DNA of 64,000 nt from Mercurialis annua (lineage: Eukaryota > Streptophyta > Magnoliopsida > Malpighiales > Euphorbiaceae): assembly GCF_937616625.2 (NCBI RefSeq), contig NC_065577.1:23449501-23513500 (forward strand), in the 5' to 3' direction. Each line of letters begins with the position of its first letter. Positions within the stretch are counted from its first letter, which is position 1. A model generated the notes under the pieces. That model did no database searches. It had not been told where the DNA came from and worked only from the letters and a program-made list of their open reading frames with translations. A program made the translations under genes and the position numbers. Shown here one piece after another: positions 1 through 13,170 of the stretch.

Positions 1-2118
1 ACATTTTATTACTTTACCCATCCCCGGTGTTTAAATATATATACTCTTTTCATTTACTTGTATTATTATCAAAATAGCACAATATGATAAAACATCATTT
101 TCAAAACATACATATATATGCATTTTAAGAACATACATTTAAACATAAAAATATTCATATAGCTTTCGTATTAAAATACGCAGCTTTACGAATATTAGCG
201 AGTAATTTAAAGTGTACTCACCACTTGCTATCCATAATCTTTAAAACGGCTAAGCGATATCACGATCTTTCAAATTCCGTGCCTTGTCGATAATCACCTC
301 ATCGAGTCTATATAAACATAATTATAGCAAGAATTAATAAACTTCAAGCTATATCTATATAACTAAAAAGTTGGTTTACTAGCCAACTTCGGCTATTAAA
401 AACGCTCACTTAAAATAGTTCAATTCCTAAAAAAAATCAACATTCTTAAAGTTTAAAACGTCTCCTACAACTTTCGTTTAGGGCTCGGAATGAAAATCGA
501 ACCCGAAGGTGTCGGAATCTAGCCCATAAGTTTTTTACATAGGGCTGTCCTAAAACTGCAGACCTGCTCCGAGCAATAAAACGTTCTGATCAATTTGATC
601 ATCTTAGAGGCAGAACTAAGGAAAACTTAAAGCTAGACAATTGTAGTTAACATCTCAAAGTTTCCGTATCAACAAACGGAACTTGATTCGGAGCTATATA
701 GCTCGAGATATTGCTCTTACAATATGGATGTTTTGCAGGACATTTTCTGCAAAAACGTATGCATTCGGATCACAACTTTTACGCATCATAGTTAACCTAT
801 CGATACCACATTCTAACAACAACACAATCCAGCCCCTAAATGTATCCTAATCATACACATTCCAAGACCTAATCATCATTAAAACACTTAGATACGAATT
901 CCATACAAGGGCCGAATGGCCGAATTATCATTTCATTTTTATTCAAAACTTTACAATCACCATCAACTTCAATTCAGCCATAATTATTCAAGCATATAAC
1001 AATCAAATGATCCTTACATCCTTGACCTAGCTTCATGGCCGAACCCTTCATAAATTTTCATCCAAAAATTTAATTAACAACAACACAATTCATATGACTG
1101 TAATCATCAATTTCAATTCATCATGATTTTGCCAAAATCCTAAGCCTAATTTCTCTTTCAATTTATCATTCAAAATCAATAATTTCCAAACACAAAATAC
1201 CACAACACATCAGCCCTAATTCAACCTCAATTCATCCATTATAACACTTAATTCATAGCTCATAATCATCATACATAATCAAACAACCATTATCATCAAA
1301 CTTTAACAAAAACCGAAATATTAAACCTGAAACCCTAACTGTAATTTGAGTTTATTACCTCAAATTGAAGCCATAGATCTGTAGATAATCACTTTCTCGT
1401 TCCGTGGCCGCAAGAATCGCTCAATTCGGACTTAAAACGAAAGAGATATGGTGTTTTGAAGATTTGTGAGAAATTGGGGAGGAGAGTTACGAGATTCTTT
1501 CTCTCTTGCTGAAAAATATGTGATAAATGAATGAATATTCATTTTGAAAGTGATGATAATAAGTGGGCAAAGAGTCCACTTTGGTCCTTGAAGTTGCCAC
1601 CTCCATATCTTTAAATTTTTAACTTTTCTTTCGTTCAATTTAGTCCGTCTAACGTAAATTCTTTAGGCCCGATTAATTTCATATTATTTATTTCCAGATA
1701 AATAGTATTACTCCATATCTTATTATCTCACTTTCCAACAATTTATTTTGGCAATTTTGGCCAAAAACGCTCAAATTTCCTTTTTGAGCGAACTTGCACT
1801 TTTTTTCACTTTTTCGTCCAATATTTCATCTTAATAAATATCGATACCAATAATCGATATTATTTTCCTACCTTATGAAAATATATTAATGACAACTTCC
1901 TTCGGAAGTTTGTGGCTAAAAGTCCATTTTAGTCCCGACTAAAACCAATTGCTCGCATAATAATTTTCAATTAAAATTATTATTTTACGATAATTCCAAT
2001 AGACCCGCTTCGGTCTAAGTCCTTATTATCCATTCTTAATATGATAGTCTCATTCTTAATCCTTACGATTATGCCTCGTGGCGCTACACGTAATACCTCA
2101 AAAATTTAGGTTATTACA
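1..2118 (-). mobile_element. Partial LTR of a minus-strand LTR retrotransposon (cut by window edge)
   Basis: Non-satellite AT-rich sequence that stops abruptly at a satellite boundary. Read on the minus strand it begins TGTAATAACC at 2118, the same kind of 5' LTR start (TGTAATA-CC) as the plus-strand elements in this window. Further inside, near 205-235, is a segment reading GCAAG then GTGAGT on the minus strand, which resembles a segment of the other LTRs. There is no long open frame, and the 68-codon frame at 1432-1638 is not gene-like. The body does not align by eye with the four Tekay-type LTRs, so it is probably a different family. Because its 5' end faces the satellite, it is either the 5' LTR of an element extending left of the window or a solo LTR. 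The inference rests on the terminus and the sharp array boundary only. Confidence 0.6.
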
Positions 2119-2788
2119 GTTTGGCTTAAATTGCGAAAAGGGTGAAACGCTTTGATTGTTTCGTAACATTAGTAAACGTTTGGCTTAAATTGCTAAAAAA
2201 GGTGAAACGTTTGGATTTGTTTTATATGTTTGTAAACGTTTGACTTAAATCGCTAAAATGGTGAAATGTTTGGATTTGTTTCGTAATATTTGTAAACGTT
2301 TGACTTAAATTGCTAAAAAGGTGAAACGCTTGGATGTGTTTCGTAAAGTTCATAAACGTTTGGCTTAAATTGCTAAAAATAAGAAATGCTTGTATTTGTT
2401 TCGTAACGTTTGTAAAAGTCTGGCTTAAATTGCCAAAAAACGGGAAACGTTTGGATTTATTTAGTAATGTTTGTAAACGTTTGGCTTACATCGCGAAAAA
2501 GGTGAAACGTTTGGATTTGTTTCGTAACGTCTCTAAATGTTTTGCTTAAATCACTAAAAAGGTGAAACGTTTCGATTTGTTTCGTAACGTTTGTAAACGT
2601 TTGGCTTCATTCGCTAAAATGGGGAAACGCTTGGATTTGTTTCAAAACTTCTGTAAATATTTGGCTTAAATCGCTAAAAAGGTGAAACGTTTCGATTTGT
2701 TTATAATGTTTGTAAACGTTTGGCTTAAATTGCTAAAAAGGTGAAACGCCTGGATTTGTTTCGTAATGTTTGTAAACTTTTTTAAAGG

Positions 2789-5700
2789 TTTGGCTTAAAT
2801 TGCTAAAAAGGTGAAACGCTTGGATTTGTTTCGTTACGGTTGTAAACGTTTGGCTTAAATTTCTAAAAATGGGAAACGTTTGGATTTATTTCGAAATGTT
2901 TTAAATGTTTGGTTTTGTTTCGTAACCTTTGCAAACGTTTAGGTTCAATCGCTAAAAAGGTGAAACATTTGGAGTTTTTTCGTAGCATTTGTAAATGTTT
3001 GGCTTAAATCGCCAAAAATATGAAACATTTGGTTTTGTTCCATAACGTAGTAAACGTTTGTTTTAAATTGCTAAAAAGGTGAAACAGTTTGATTTATTTC
3101 GTAACGTTTGTAAACGTTTGGCTTAAGTTGCAAAAAAGGTGAAAATTTTGGATTTGTTTTATAACCTTTGTAAGCATTTGGCTAAATTGCTAAAAAGGTG
3201 AAACGTTTGGATTTGTTTCATATGTTTGTAAACGTTTGGCTTAAATTGTTAAAAAGGTAAAACATGTGGATTTGTTTCGTAATGTTTGTAAATGTTTGAC
3301 TTAAATTGCTAAAAAGGTGAAACGCTTGGATGTCTTTTTTAACTTTTGTAAACGTTTGACTTAAATTGCTAAAAAAGTGAAATGCTTGTATTTGTTTCGT
3401 AACGTTTGTAAACGTTCGGCTTAAATTGCTATATATGTGAAACGCTTGGTTTTATTTTGTAATGTTTTTAAATGTTTGGCTTAAATCGCTAAAAAAGTGA
3501 AAGGTTTGGATTTGTTTCAAAATTTTTTAAACTTTTGGCTTATATCGCAAAAATGGGGAAACGTTTGGATTTGTTTCGTAACATTTGTAATCATTTGTCT
3601 TAAAGAGCTAAAACGGTGAAACGTTTGAATTTGTTTCGTAACGTTTGTAAACGTTTGACATAACTTGCTAAAAAGGTGAAACGCTTTGATTGGTTTCGTA
3701 ATGTTTATAAACGTTTGGCTTAAATTGCTAAAAAGATGAAACGGTCGGATACGTTTCGTAACGTTTATAAACGTTTGGATTAAATTGCTAAAAAGGTGAA
3801 ACGCTTGGTTTTGTTTCGTAATGTTTGTAAACGGTTGGCTTAAATCGCTAAAAATGTGAAACGTTTGGATTTTTTTCGTAACGTTTTAAAAGTTTTGTTT
3901 TGTTTCATAAGATTTGTAAATGTTTAACTTAAATCGCTAGAAAGGTGAAACGTTTGGATTTGTTTAGTAATGTTTGTAAACGTTTGGCTTAAATAGCTAA
4001 AAAGGCGAAACGTTTGGATTTGTTTAGTAACATTTGTAAACGTTTAGCTTAAAGAGCTAAAAAGGTGAAACGTTTGGATTTGCTTCGTAATGTTTGTAAA
4101 CGTTTGGCATAAATTGCTAAAAAAGTTAAACGCTTAGATTTGTTTCGTAACGTTTGTAAACGTTTGGCTTAAATTGCTAAAAAGATGAAACACTTGGATT
4201 TGTTTCGTAATGTTTGTAAACTTTTTGCTAAAATTGCTAAAAAGATGAAACACTTGGTTTTGTTTCGTATCGTTTGAAAACGTTTGGCTTAAATCGCTAA
4301 AAATATGAAACATTTGGATTTGTTTCGTAATGTTTTAAACGTTTAGTTTTATTTCATAACATTTGTAAACTTTTAGCTTACATCGCTAAAAAGGTGAAAC
4401 GTTTGGATTTGTTTAGTAATGTTTGTAAATGTTTGGCTTAAATCGCTAAAAAAGTGAAACGTTTGGATTTGTTTAGTAACATTTGTGTACGTTTGGCTTA
4501 AATCGCTAAAATGGTGAAATGTTTGGATTTGTTTCGTAACGTTTGTAAACGTTTGGCTAAAATTGCTAAAATGGTGAAATGTTTGGATTTGTTGCATAAC
4601 GTTTGTAAACGTTTTTAAAGGTTTGGCTTAAATTGCTAAAAAGGTGAAACACTTGGATTTGTTTCGTTATGGTTGTAAACGTTTGGCTTAAATCGCTAAA
4701 AATGGGAAACGTTTGGATATATTTCGTAATGTTTTAAATGTTTGGTTTTGTTTCGTAACGTTGGTAAATGTTTGGCTTAAATCGCTAAAAAGGTGAAACG
4801 TTTGGAGTTGTTTCGTAGCATTTGTAAATGTTTGGCTTAAATCGCTAAAAATGTGAAACATTTTGTTTTATTCCGTAACGTAGTAAACGTTTGGGTTAAA
4901 TTGCTAAAAAGGTGAAACGGTTGGATTTATTTCGTAACGTTTGTAAACGTTTGGCTTAAATTGCAAAAAGGTGAAAATTTAAGATTTGTTTTATAACCTT
5001 TGTAAACGTTTGGCTAAATTGCTAAAAAGGTGAAACGTTTGGATTTGTTTCATATGTTTGTAAACGTTTCGCTTAAATCGCTAAAGAGGTGAAACATTTG
5101 GATTTGTTTCGTAATGTTTGTATACGTTTGACTTAAATTGCTAAAAAGGTGAAATGCTTAGATGTCTATCGTAAAATTTGTAAACTTTTGGCTTAAATTG
5201 CTAAAAAGGTGAAGCGCTTGTATTTGTTTCGTAACGTTTGTAAACGTTTGGCTTAAATTGCTATAAAGGTGTAACGCTTGGTTTTATTTTGTAATGTTTG
5301 TAAATGTTTGGCTTAAATCGCTAAAAAAGGGAAATGTTTGGATTTGTTTCAAAACGTTTTAAACGTTTGGCTTAAATCGCAAAAATGGAAAAACATTTGG
5401 ATTTGTTTCATAACGTTTTTAATCGTTGGCCTAAAGAGCTAAAAAGGTGAAACGTTTGGATTTGTTTCGTAACGTTTGTAAAAGTTTGGCATAAACTGCT
5501 AAAAAGGTAAAACGCTTTGATTGGTTTCGTAACGTTTATAAACGTTTCGCTTAAATTGCTACAAAGGTGAAATGGTCGGATACGTTTCGTAACATTTGTA
5601 AACGTTTGGCTTAAATTGCTAAAAAGGTGAAACGCTTGGTTTTGTTACGTAATGTTTGTAAACGTTTGGCTTAAATCGCTAAAAATGTGAAACGTTTGGA

Positions 5701-6443
5701 TTTGTTTCGTAACGTTTTAAAAGTTTTATTTTGTTTCATAAGATTTGTAAACGTTTAGCTTAAATCGCTGAAAAGGGGAAACATTTGGATTTGTTTAGTA
5801 ATGTTTGTAAACGTTTGGCTTAAATCGTTAAAAAGGTGAAACGTTTGGATTTGTTTAGTAACGTTAGTAAATGTTTAGCTAAAAGAGCAAAAAAGGTGAA
5901 ACGTTTGGATTTGCTTCGGAACGATTGTAAACATTTGGCATAAATTGCTAAAAATGTGAAACGCTTGGATATGTTTCGTAACGTTTGTAAACGTTTGGCT
6001 TAAATTGCTAAAAAGATGAACCACTTGGATTTGTTTTGTAATGTATGTAAAAGTTTGGCTAAAATTGCTAAAAAGATGATACACTTGGTTTTGTTTTGTA
6101 TCGTTTGAAAACGTTTGGCTTAAATCGCTAAAAATATAAAACATTTGGATTTGTTTCGTAACGTTTTAAACGTTTGATTTTGTTTCATAACATTTGTAAA
6201 CGTTTAGCTTACATCGCTAAAAAGGTGAAATGTTTGGATTTATTTAATAATGTTTGTAAGAGTTTGGCTTAAATCGCTAAAAAAGTGAAACGTTTGGATT
6301 TGTTTAGTAACGTTTCTATACGTTTGGCTTAAATCGCTAAAATGATGAAATGTTTGGATTTGTTTCGTAACGTTTGTAAACGTTTGGCTAAAATCGCTAA
6401 AATGGTGAAATGTTTGGATTTGTTTCGAAACTTTTGTAAACGT
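2789..6443 (+). repeat. ~1.83-kb higher-order repeat, two tandem copies
   Basis: Copy 1 is about 2789-4621 and copy 2 about 4622-6443. Landmarks recur at a shift of ~1830 bp: the TTTAAAGG variant (2784 and 4617), the GTAGCATTTG monomer followed by a shortened CGTAGTAAACG (2970-3050 and 4808-4885), the half monomers near 2890/4730, 3885/5712 and 4335/6160, and the TTTTATTTTGTAATG monomer (3450 and 5280). The copies differ at many positions, so this amplification is older than the triplication at 35.5-39.8 kb. A shorter, rearranged third copy follows from ~7322. Confidence 0.85.
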
Positions 6444-6502
6444 TTGGCTAAAATCGCTAAAAAGGCAAAATGATTGGATTTGTTTCGTAAAGTTTGTAAA
6501 AA

Positions 6503-7321
6503 TATAGCTTAAATTGCGAAAAGGGTGAAACGCTTTGATTGTTTCGTAACATTTGTAAACGTTTGGCTTAAATTGCTAAAAAGGAGAAACACTTGGATAT
6601 GTTTCGTAACGTTTGTAAACGTTTGGCTTAAATTGCTAAAAAGGATAAAACACTTGGATTTGTTTCGTAATGCTTGTAAACGTTTGACTTACATTGCTAG
6701 AAAGGTGAAACGCTTGGACGTGTTTCGTAAAGTTCGTAAACGTTTGGCTTAAATTGCTAAAAATGTGAAACGCTTGTATTTGTTTCGTAACGTTTGTAAA
6801 CGTATGTCTCAAATTGCTAAAATGGTGAAACGCTTGGTTTTGTTTTGTAATATTTGTAAATGTTTGGCTTAAATCGCTAAAAATGCGAAACGTTTGGATT
6901 TGTTTCGTAACTTTTTAAACGTTTGGTTTTGTTTCATAACGTTTGTAAACGTCTGGCTTAAATCGCCAAAAAACGGGAAGCGTTTGGATTTGTTTAGTAA
7001 CGTTTGTAAACGTTTGGCTTATGTCCGAAAAAGGTAAAATGTTTGGATTTGTTTCGTAACGTCTCTAAATGTTTTGCTTAAATCGCTAAAAAGGTGAAAC
7101 GTTTGGATTTGTTTCGTAACGTCTGTAAAACTTTGGCTTAATTCGCTAAAATGGTGAAACGCTTGGATTTGTTTTAAAACGTCTGTAAATATTTGGCTTG
7201 AATCGCTAAAAAGGTAAAACGTTTGGATTTATTTATAATGTTTGTAAACGTTTGGTTTAAATTGCTAAAAAGGTGAAACGCCTGGATTTGTTTCGTAATG
7301 TTTGTAAACGTTTTTAAAGGT
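6503..7321 (+). repeat. Second copy of the 2119-2788 satellite segment
   Basis: The monomer order at 2119-2788 returns here at a shift of ~4384 bp: the same GCGAAAAGGGTG monomer, the CTTGGATG/ACGTGTTTCGTAAAG monomer, the GCCAAAAAACGGG monomer and the CTCTAAATGTTTTGC monomer occur in order. This copy has about 149 bp extra (one full monomer plus a monomer with a half unit). The 71-bp marker at 7311 then leads into a shortened version of the 1.83-kb unit. The block therefore evolved by duplicating multi-monomer segments. Confidence 0.75.
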
Positions 7322-10300
7322 TTGGCTTAAATTGCTAAAAAGGTGAAACGCTTGGATTTGTTTCGTTACGGTTGTAAACGTTTGGCTTAAATTGCAAAAA
7401 AGGTGAAAATTTTGGATTTGTTTTATAACTTTTGTAAACGTTTGGCTAAATTGCTAAAAAGGTGAAACGTTTGGATTTGTTTCATATGTTTGTAAACGTT
7501 TGGCTTAAATCGCTAAAAAGGTGAAACATTTGGATTTGTTTTATAATGTTTGTAAACGTTTGACTTAAATTGCTAAAAAGGTGAAACGCTTGGATGTCTT
7601 TCGTAACAATTGTAAACGTTTGGCTTAAATTGCTAAAAAGGTGAAAAGCTTGTATTTGTTTCGTAACGTTTGTAAACGTTTGGCTTAAATTACTATAAAG
7701 GTGAAACGCTTGGTTTTATTTTGTAATGTATGTAAATGTTTGGCTTAAATCGCTAAAAAAGTGAAAAGTTTGGATTTGTTTCAAAAGTTTTAAACATTTG
7801 GCTTATATTGCAAAAATGGGAAACGTTTGGATTTGTTTCGTAATGTTTGTAATCGTTTGGCTTAAAGAGCTAAAAAGGTGAAACGTTTGGATTTGTTTCG
7901 TAACGTTTCTAAACGTTTAGCATAAATTGCTGAAAAGGTGAAACGCTTTGATTGGTTTCGTAACGTTTATAAACGTTTTGCTTAAATTGCTAAAAAGGTC
8001 AAACGGTCGGATACGTTTCGTAATGTTTGTAAACGTTTGGCTTAAATTGCTAAAAAGGTGAAACACTTTGTTTTGTTTCGTAATGTTTGTATACGTTTGG
8101 CTTAAATCAGCAAAAATCTGATACGTTTGGATTTGTTTCGTAACGTTTTAAAAGTTTGGTTTTGTTTCATAAGATTTGTAAAAGTTTAGCTTAAATAGCT
8201 AAAAAGGTGAAACGTTTGGATTTGTTTAGTAATGTTTGTAAATGTTTGGCTTAAATCGCTAAAAAGGTGAAACGTTTGGATTTGTTTCGTAACGTTTGTA
8301 AACGTTTGGCTTAAATCGTTAAAATGGTGAAACGTTTGGATTTGTTTCGTAACGTTTGAACGTTTGGCTAAAATAGCTAAAAAGATGAAACGTTTAGATT
8401 AGTTTCGTAACGTTTGTAAACGTTTGGCATAAATCGCTGTAAAGGTGAAACAGTTGGATTTGTTTTGTAACGTTTTTAAAAATTTGGCTTAAATTGCGAA
8501 AATGATGAAACGCTTGGATTGTTTCGTAATGTTTGTAAACGTTAGGCTTAAATTGCTAATAAAATGAAACGTTTGGATTTGTTTCGTAACGTTATTAAAC
8601 GTTTGGCTTAAATTGCAAAAAAGATGAAAAATTAGGATTTGTTTCATAACCTTTGAAAATGTTTGGTTTAAATTGCTAAATAGGGGAAACGTTTGGATTT
8701 GTTTCATATGTTTGTAAACTTTTGGCTTAAATCGCTAAAAAGGTGAAACGTTTGGATTTGTTTCGTAACATTTGTAAACGTTTGGCTAAAATTGCTAAAA
8801 AGGTGAACGCTTTTATTTGTTTCGTAACGTTTGTAAACGTTTGGATTAAATTGCTAAAAAGGTAAAATGCTTGGTTTTTTTTTGTAATGTTTGTAAACGT
8901 TTGGCTTAATTTGCTAAAAATGCGAAACATTTGGATTTGTTACGTCACTTTTTAAATGTTTGGTTTTGTTTCGTGGCGTTTGTAAACGTTTGGCTTAAAT
9001 CGCTAAAAAGGTGAAATGTTTGGATTTGTTTCATAACTTTTGGCTTATATCGCTAAAAAGGTGAAACGTTTGGATTTGTTTCGTAATTTTTGGCTTATAT
9101 CGCTAAAAAGGTGAAACGTTTAGCATTGTTTCGTAACCTTTGTAAATATTTGGTTTAAATCGCTAAAAAGGTGAAACGTTGAATTTATTTCGTAATGTCT
9201 GTAAACGTTTAGCTTAAATTGCTAAAAAGGTGAAACGCTTGGATTTGTTTCGTATTGTATGTAAACATTCGGCTTAAATCGCTAAAAAGGTGAAACGCTT
9301 GGATTTGTTTCGTAATGTCTGTAAATGTTTGGCTTAAATCGCTAAAAAAGTGGAACGTTTGGATTTGTTTCATAAAGTTTTAAACGTTTGGCTTAAATCG
9401 CAAAAATGGGGAAACGTTTGGATTTGTTTCGTAACGTTTGTAATCGTTTGGCTTAAAGAGCTAAAAAGGTGAAACATTTGGAATTGTTTCGCAACGTTTG
9501 TAGAAGTTTGGCATAAATTGCTAAAAAGGTGAAACGCTTGGATTGGTTTCGTAACGTTTATAAACGTTTGGCTTAAATTGCTAATAAGGTTAAACAGTCG
9601 GATACGTTTCGTAGTGTTTGTAAACGTTCGGCTTAAATTTCTAAAAAGGTGAAACGCTTGGTTTTGTTTCATAATGTTTGTAAATGTTTGGCTTAAATCG
9701 CTAAAAATGTGAAACGTTTGGATTTGTTTCGTAACGTTTTAAAAGTTTGATTTTGTTTCATAAGATTTATAAACGTTTAGCTTAAATCTCTAAAAAGGTG
9801 AAACGTTTGGATTTGATTAGTATTGTTTGTAAACATTTGGCTTAAATCGCTAAAAAGGCGAAACGTTTGGATTTGATTAGTAATGTTTGTAAACGTTTGG
9901 CTTAAATCGCTAAAAAGGCGAAACGTTTGGATTTATTTAGTAACATTTGTAAACGTTTGGCTTAAATCGCTAAAATGGGGAAACGTTTGGATTTGTTTCG
10001 TAACGTTTGTAAACGTTTGGCTAAAATCGCTAAAAAGATGAAACGTTTGGATTTGTTTCGTAATAATTTTAAAGGTTTGGCTTAAACTGCTAAAAAGATG
10101 AAACGTTTGGATTTGTTTCGTAACGTTTTTAAACGTTTGGCTTAAATTCCAAAAAAGATTAAAAATTAGGATTTGTTTCATAACCTTTGAAAACGTTTGG
10201 CTTAAATTGCTAAATAGGGGAAACGTTTGGATTTGTTTCATATGTTTGTAAACTTTTGGCTTAAATCGCTAAAAAGGTGAAACGCTTGGATTTTTTTCGT

Positions 10301-12067
10301 AGCGTCTGTAAATGTTTGGCTTATATCGCTAAAAAGGTGAAACGTTTGGATTTGTTTCCTAACATTTGTAAACGTTTAGCTTAAATTGCTTAAAAGGTGA
10401 GACGCTTGGATTTGTTTCGTAATGTTTGTAAACGTTTTTAAAGGTTTGGCTTAAATTGCTAAAAAGGTGAAACGCTTGGATTTGTTTTGTTACGTTTGTA
10501 AACGTTTGGCTTAAATCGCTAAAAATGGAAAATGTTTGGATTTGTTTCGTAACGTTTTAAACGTTTGGTTTTGTTTCGTAATGTTTGTAAACGTTTGGCT
10601 TAAATAGCTAAAAAGGTGAAACGTTTTGTTTTGTTTCGTAACGTTTGTAAACGTTTAGGTTCAATCGCTAAAAGGGGAAACGTTTGGAGTTGTTTTGTAG
10701 CGTTTGTAAACGTTTTGCTTAAATTGCTAAAAATGTGAAACGTTTGGTTTTTTTCCGTACCGTTTGTAAACGTTTGGTTTAAATTGCTAAAAAGGTGAAA
10801 TGGTTGGATTTGTTTTGTAACGTTTGTAAAAGTATGCCTTAAATGGCGAAAATGGTGAAACGCTTGGATTGTTTCGTAACGTTTGTAAACGTTTTACTTA
10901 AATTGCTAAAAATGCGAAACACTTGGATTTGTTTCGTAATGTTTGTAAATGTATGGCTTAAATTGCAAAAAAGGTGAAAAATTTGGATTTGTTTATAACC
11001 TTTGTAAACGTTTAGCTAAATTGCTAAAAAGATGAAACATTTGGATTTGTTTCATATGTTTGTAAACTTTTCACTTAAATCGCTAAAAAGGTGAAACGAT
11101 TGGATTTTGTTCTTAACGTCTGTAAACATTTGGCTTAAATCGCTAAAAAGGTGAAACGTTAGATTTGTTTCATAATGTTTATAAACATTTGGCTTAAATT
11201 GCTAAAAAGGTGAAACGCTTGGATTTGTTTCGTAATGTTTGTAAACGTTTTTAAAGGTTTGGGGTAAATTGCTAAAAAGGTGAAACGCTTGGATTTGTTT
11301 CATAACGTTTGTAAACGTTTGGCTTAAATCGCTAAAAATGGGAAACATTTGGATTTGTTTCGTGATGTTTTAAACGTTCGGTTTGGTTTCGTAACGTTTG
11401 TAAACGTTTAGCTTAAATCGCTAAAAGGTGAAACGCTTGGATTTGTTTCGTAACGTTTGGATTTGTTTCGTAACGTTTTAAACATTTGGTTTTTTTTCGT
11501 AACGTTTTTAAACGTTAGGCTTAAATCGCTAAAAAGCGAAACGTTTTGTTTTGTTTCGTAACGTTTGTAAACGTTTTGCTTAAATCGCTAAAAAGGTGAA
11601 ACGTTTGGATTTGTTTCGTAACGTTTGTAAGCCTTTGGCTTATATCGCCAAAAAGGTGAAACATTCGGATTTATTTCGTTACGTCTGTAAATGTTTGGCT
11701 TAAATCGTTAAAAAGGTGAAACATTCGGATTTGTTTCGTAACGTTTGTAAACATTTGGCTTAAATTGCTAAAAAGGTGAAACACTTGGATCTGTTTCGTT
11801 ACGTTTGCAAACATTTGGCTTAAATCGCTAAAAATGGGAAGCGTTTGGATTTGTTTCGTAATGTTTAAAACGTTTGGATTTGTTTCGTAATGTTTAAAAA
11901 GGAGAAATGTTTTGATTTGTTTCGTAACGTTTGTAACTGGCTTAATTCGCTAAAAAGGTGAAACATTTGGATTTGTTTTGTACCGTTTGTAAACATTTGG
12001 CTTAAATCGCTGAAAAGGTGAAACGTTTGGATTTGTTTGGCAATGTTTGGCTTAAATTGCTAAAAAG

Positions 12068-13170
12068 GTGAAACGCTTGAATTTATTTCGTAAGGTTTGT
12101 AAAAGTTTGGCTTTAATTGCTAAAAAGGTCAAACGCTTGGTTTTGTTTATTAATGTTTATAAAGGTTTGGCATTAATCGCTAAAAATATGAAACGTTTGG
12201 ATTTGTTTCGTAACGTTTTAAACATTTTGTTTTGTTTCGTAACGTTTGCCTTGAATTGCTAAAAAGGTGAAACGCTTGGATTTGTTTCGTAACGTTATAA
12301 ACATTTTGTTTTGTTTTGTAACGTTTGTAAACGTTTGTCTTAAATTGCTGAAAGGCGAAACGTTTGGATTTATTTCGTAACATTTGTAAATGTTTGGCTT
12401 TAATTGCTAAAAAGGTCAAATGCTTGATTTTGTTTAGTAACGTTTGTAAAGGTTTGGCTTTAATCGCTAAAAATATGAAACGTTTGGATTTGTTTCGTAA
12501 CGTTTTAAACATTTTGTCTTGTTTCGTAACGTTTGTAAACGTTTGGCTTCAATTGTTAAAAAGGTGAAACGCTTGTTCGTAACGTTTGTAAAAGTTTGAC
12601 TTTAATTGCTATAAAGGTCAAACACTTGGTTTTGTTTAGAAACGTTTGTAAAGGTTTGGCTTTAATCGCTTAAAATATGAAACGTTTGGTTTTGTTTCGT
12701 TACGTTTTAAACATTTTGTTTTGTTTCGTAACGTTTGTTAATGTTTGGCTTAAATCCCAGAAAAGGCGAAACGTTTGGATTTGTTTCGTAACATTTGTAA
12801 AAGTTTGGCTTTAATTGCTAAAAAGGTGAAACGCTTGGTTTTGTTTAGTAACGTTTGTAAAGGTTTGGCTTTAAACGCTAAAAACTATGAAACGTTTGGA
12901 TTTGTTTCGTAATGTTTTAAACATTTTGTTTTGTTTCATAACGTTTGTAAACGTTTGGCTTCAATTGCTAAAAAGGTGAAACGCTTGGATTTGTTTCGCA
13001 GCATTTGTAAAAGTTTGGCTTTAATTGCTAAAAAGGTCAGACACTTGGTTTTGTTTCGTAACGTTTGTAAAGGTTTGGCTGTAATCGCTAAAAATATGAA
13101 ACGTTTGGATTTGTTTCATACTGTTTTAAACATTTTGTTTTGTTTCGTAGCGCTTGTAAACGTTTGGATT
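12068..13170 (+). repeat. 209-bp higher-order repeat subarray
   Basis: Successive units are made of a monomer with GCTTTAATTGC and AAGGTCAAACG, a monomer with GGTTTGGCTTTAATCGC and AAAATATGAAACG, a 29-bp half monomer TTTTAAACATTTTG, and a monomer with GGCTTCAATTGC (60+60+29+60 = 209 bp). The AAAATATGAAACG landmark falls near 12180, 12470, 12670, 12885 and 13090, mostly ~210 bp apart, with one longer interval. The TTA/TCA changes remove the plus-strand TAA of the standard monomer, which is why plus-strand frames of 60-115 codons appear here. These are not genes. Confidence 0.85.
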
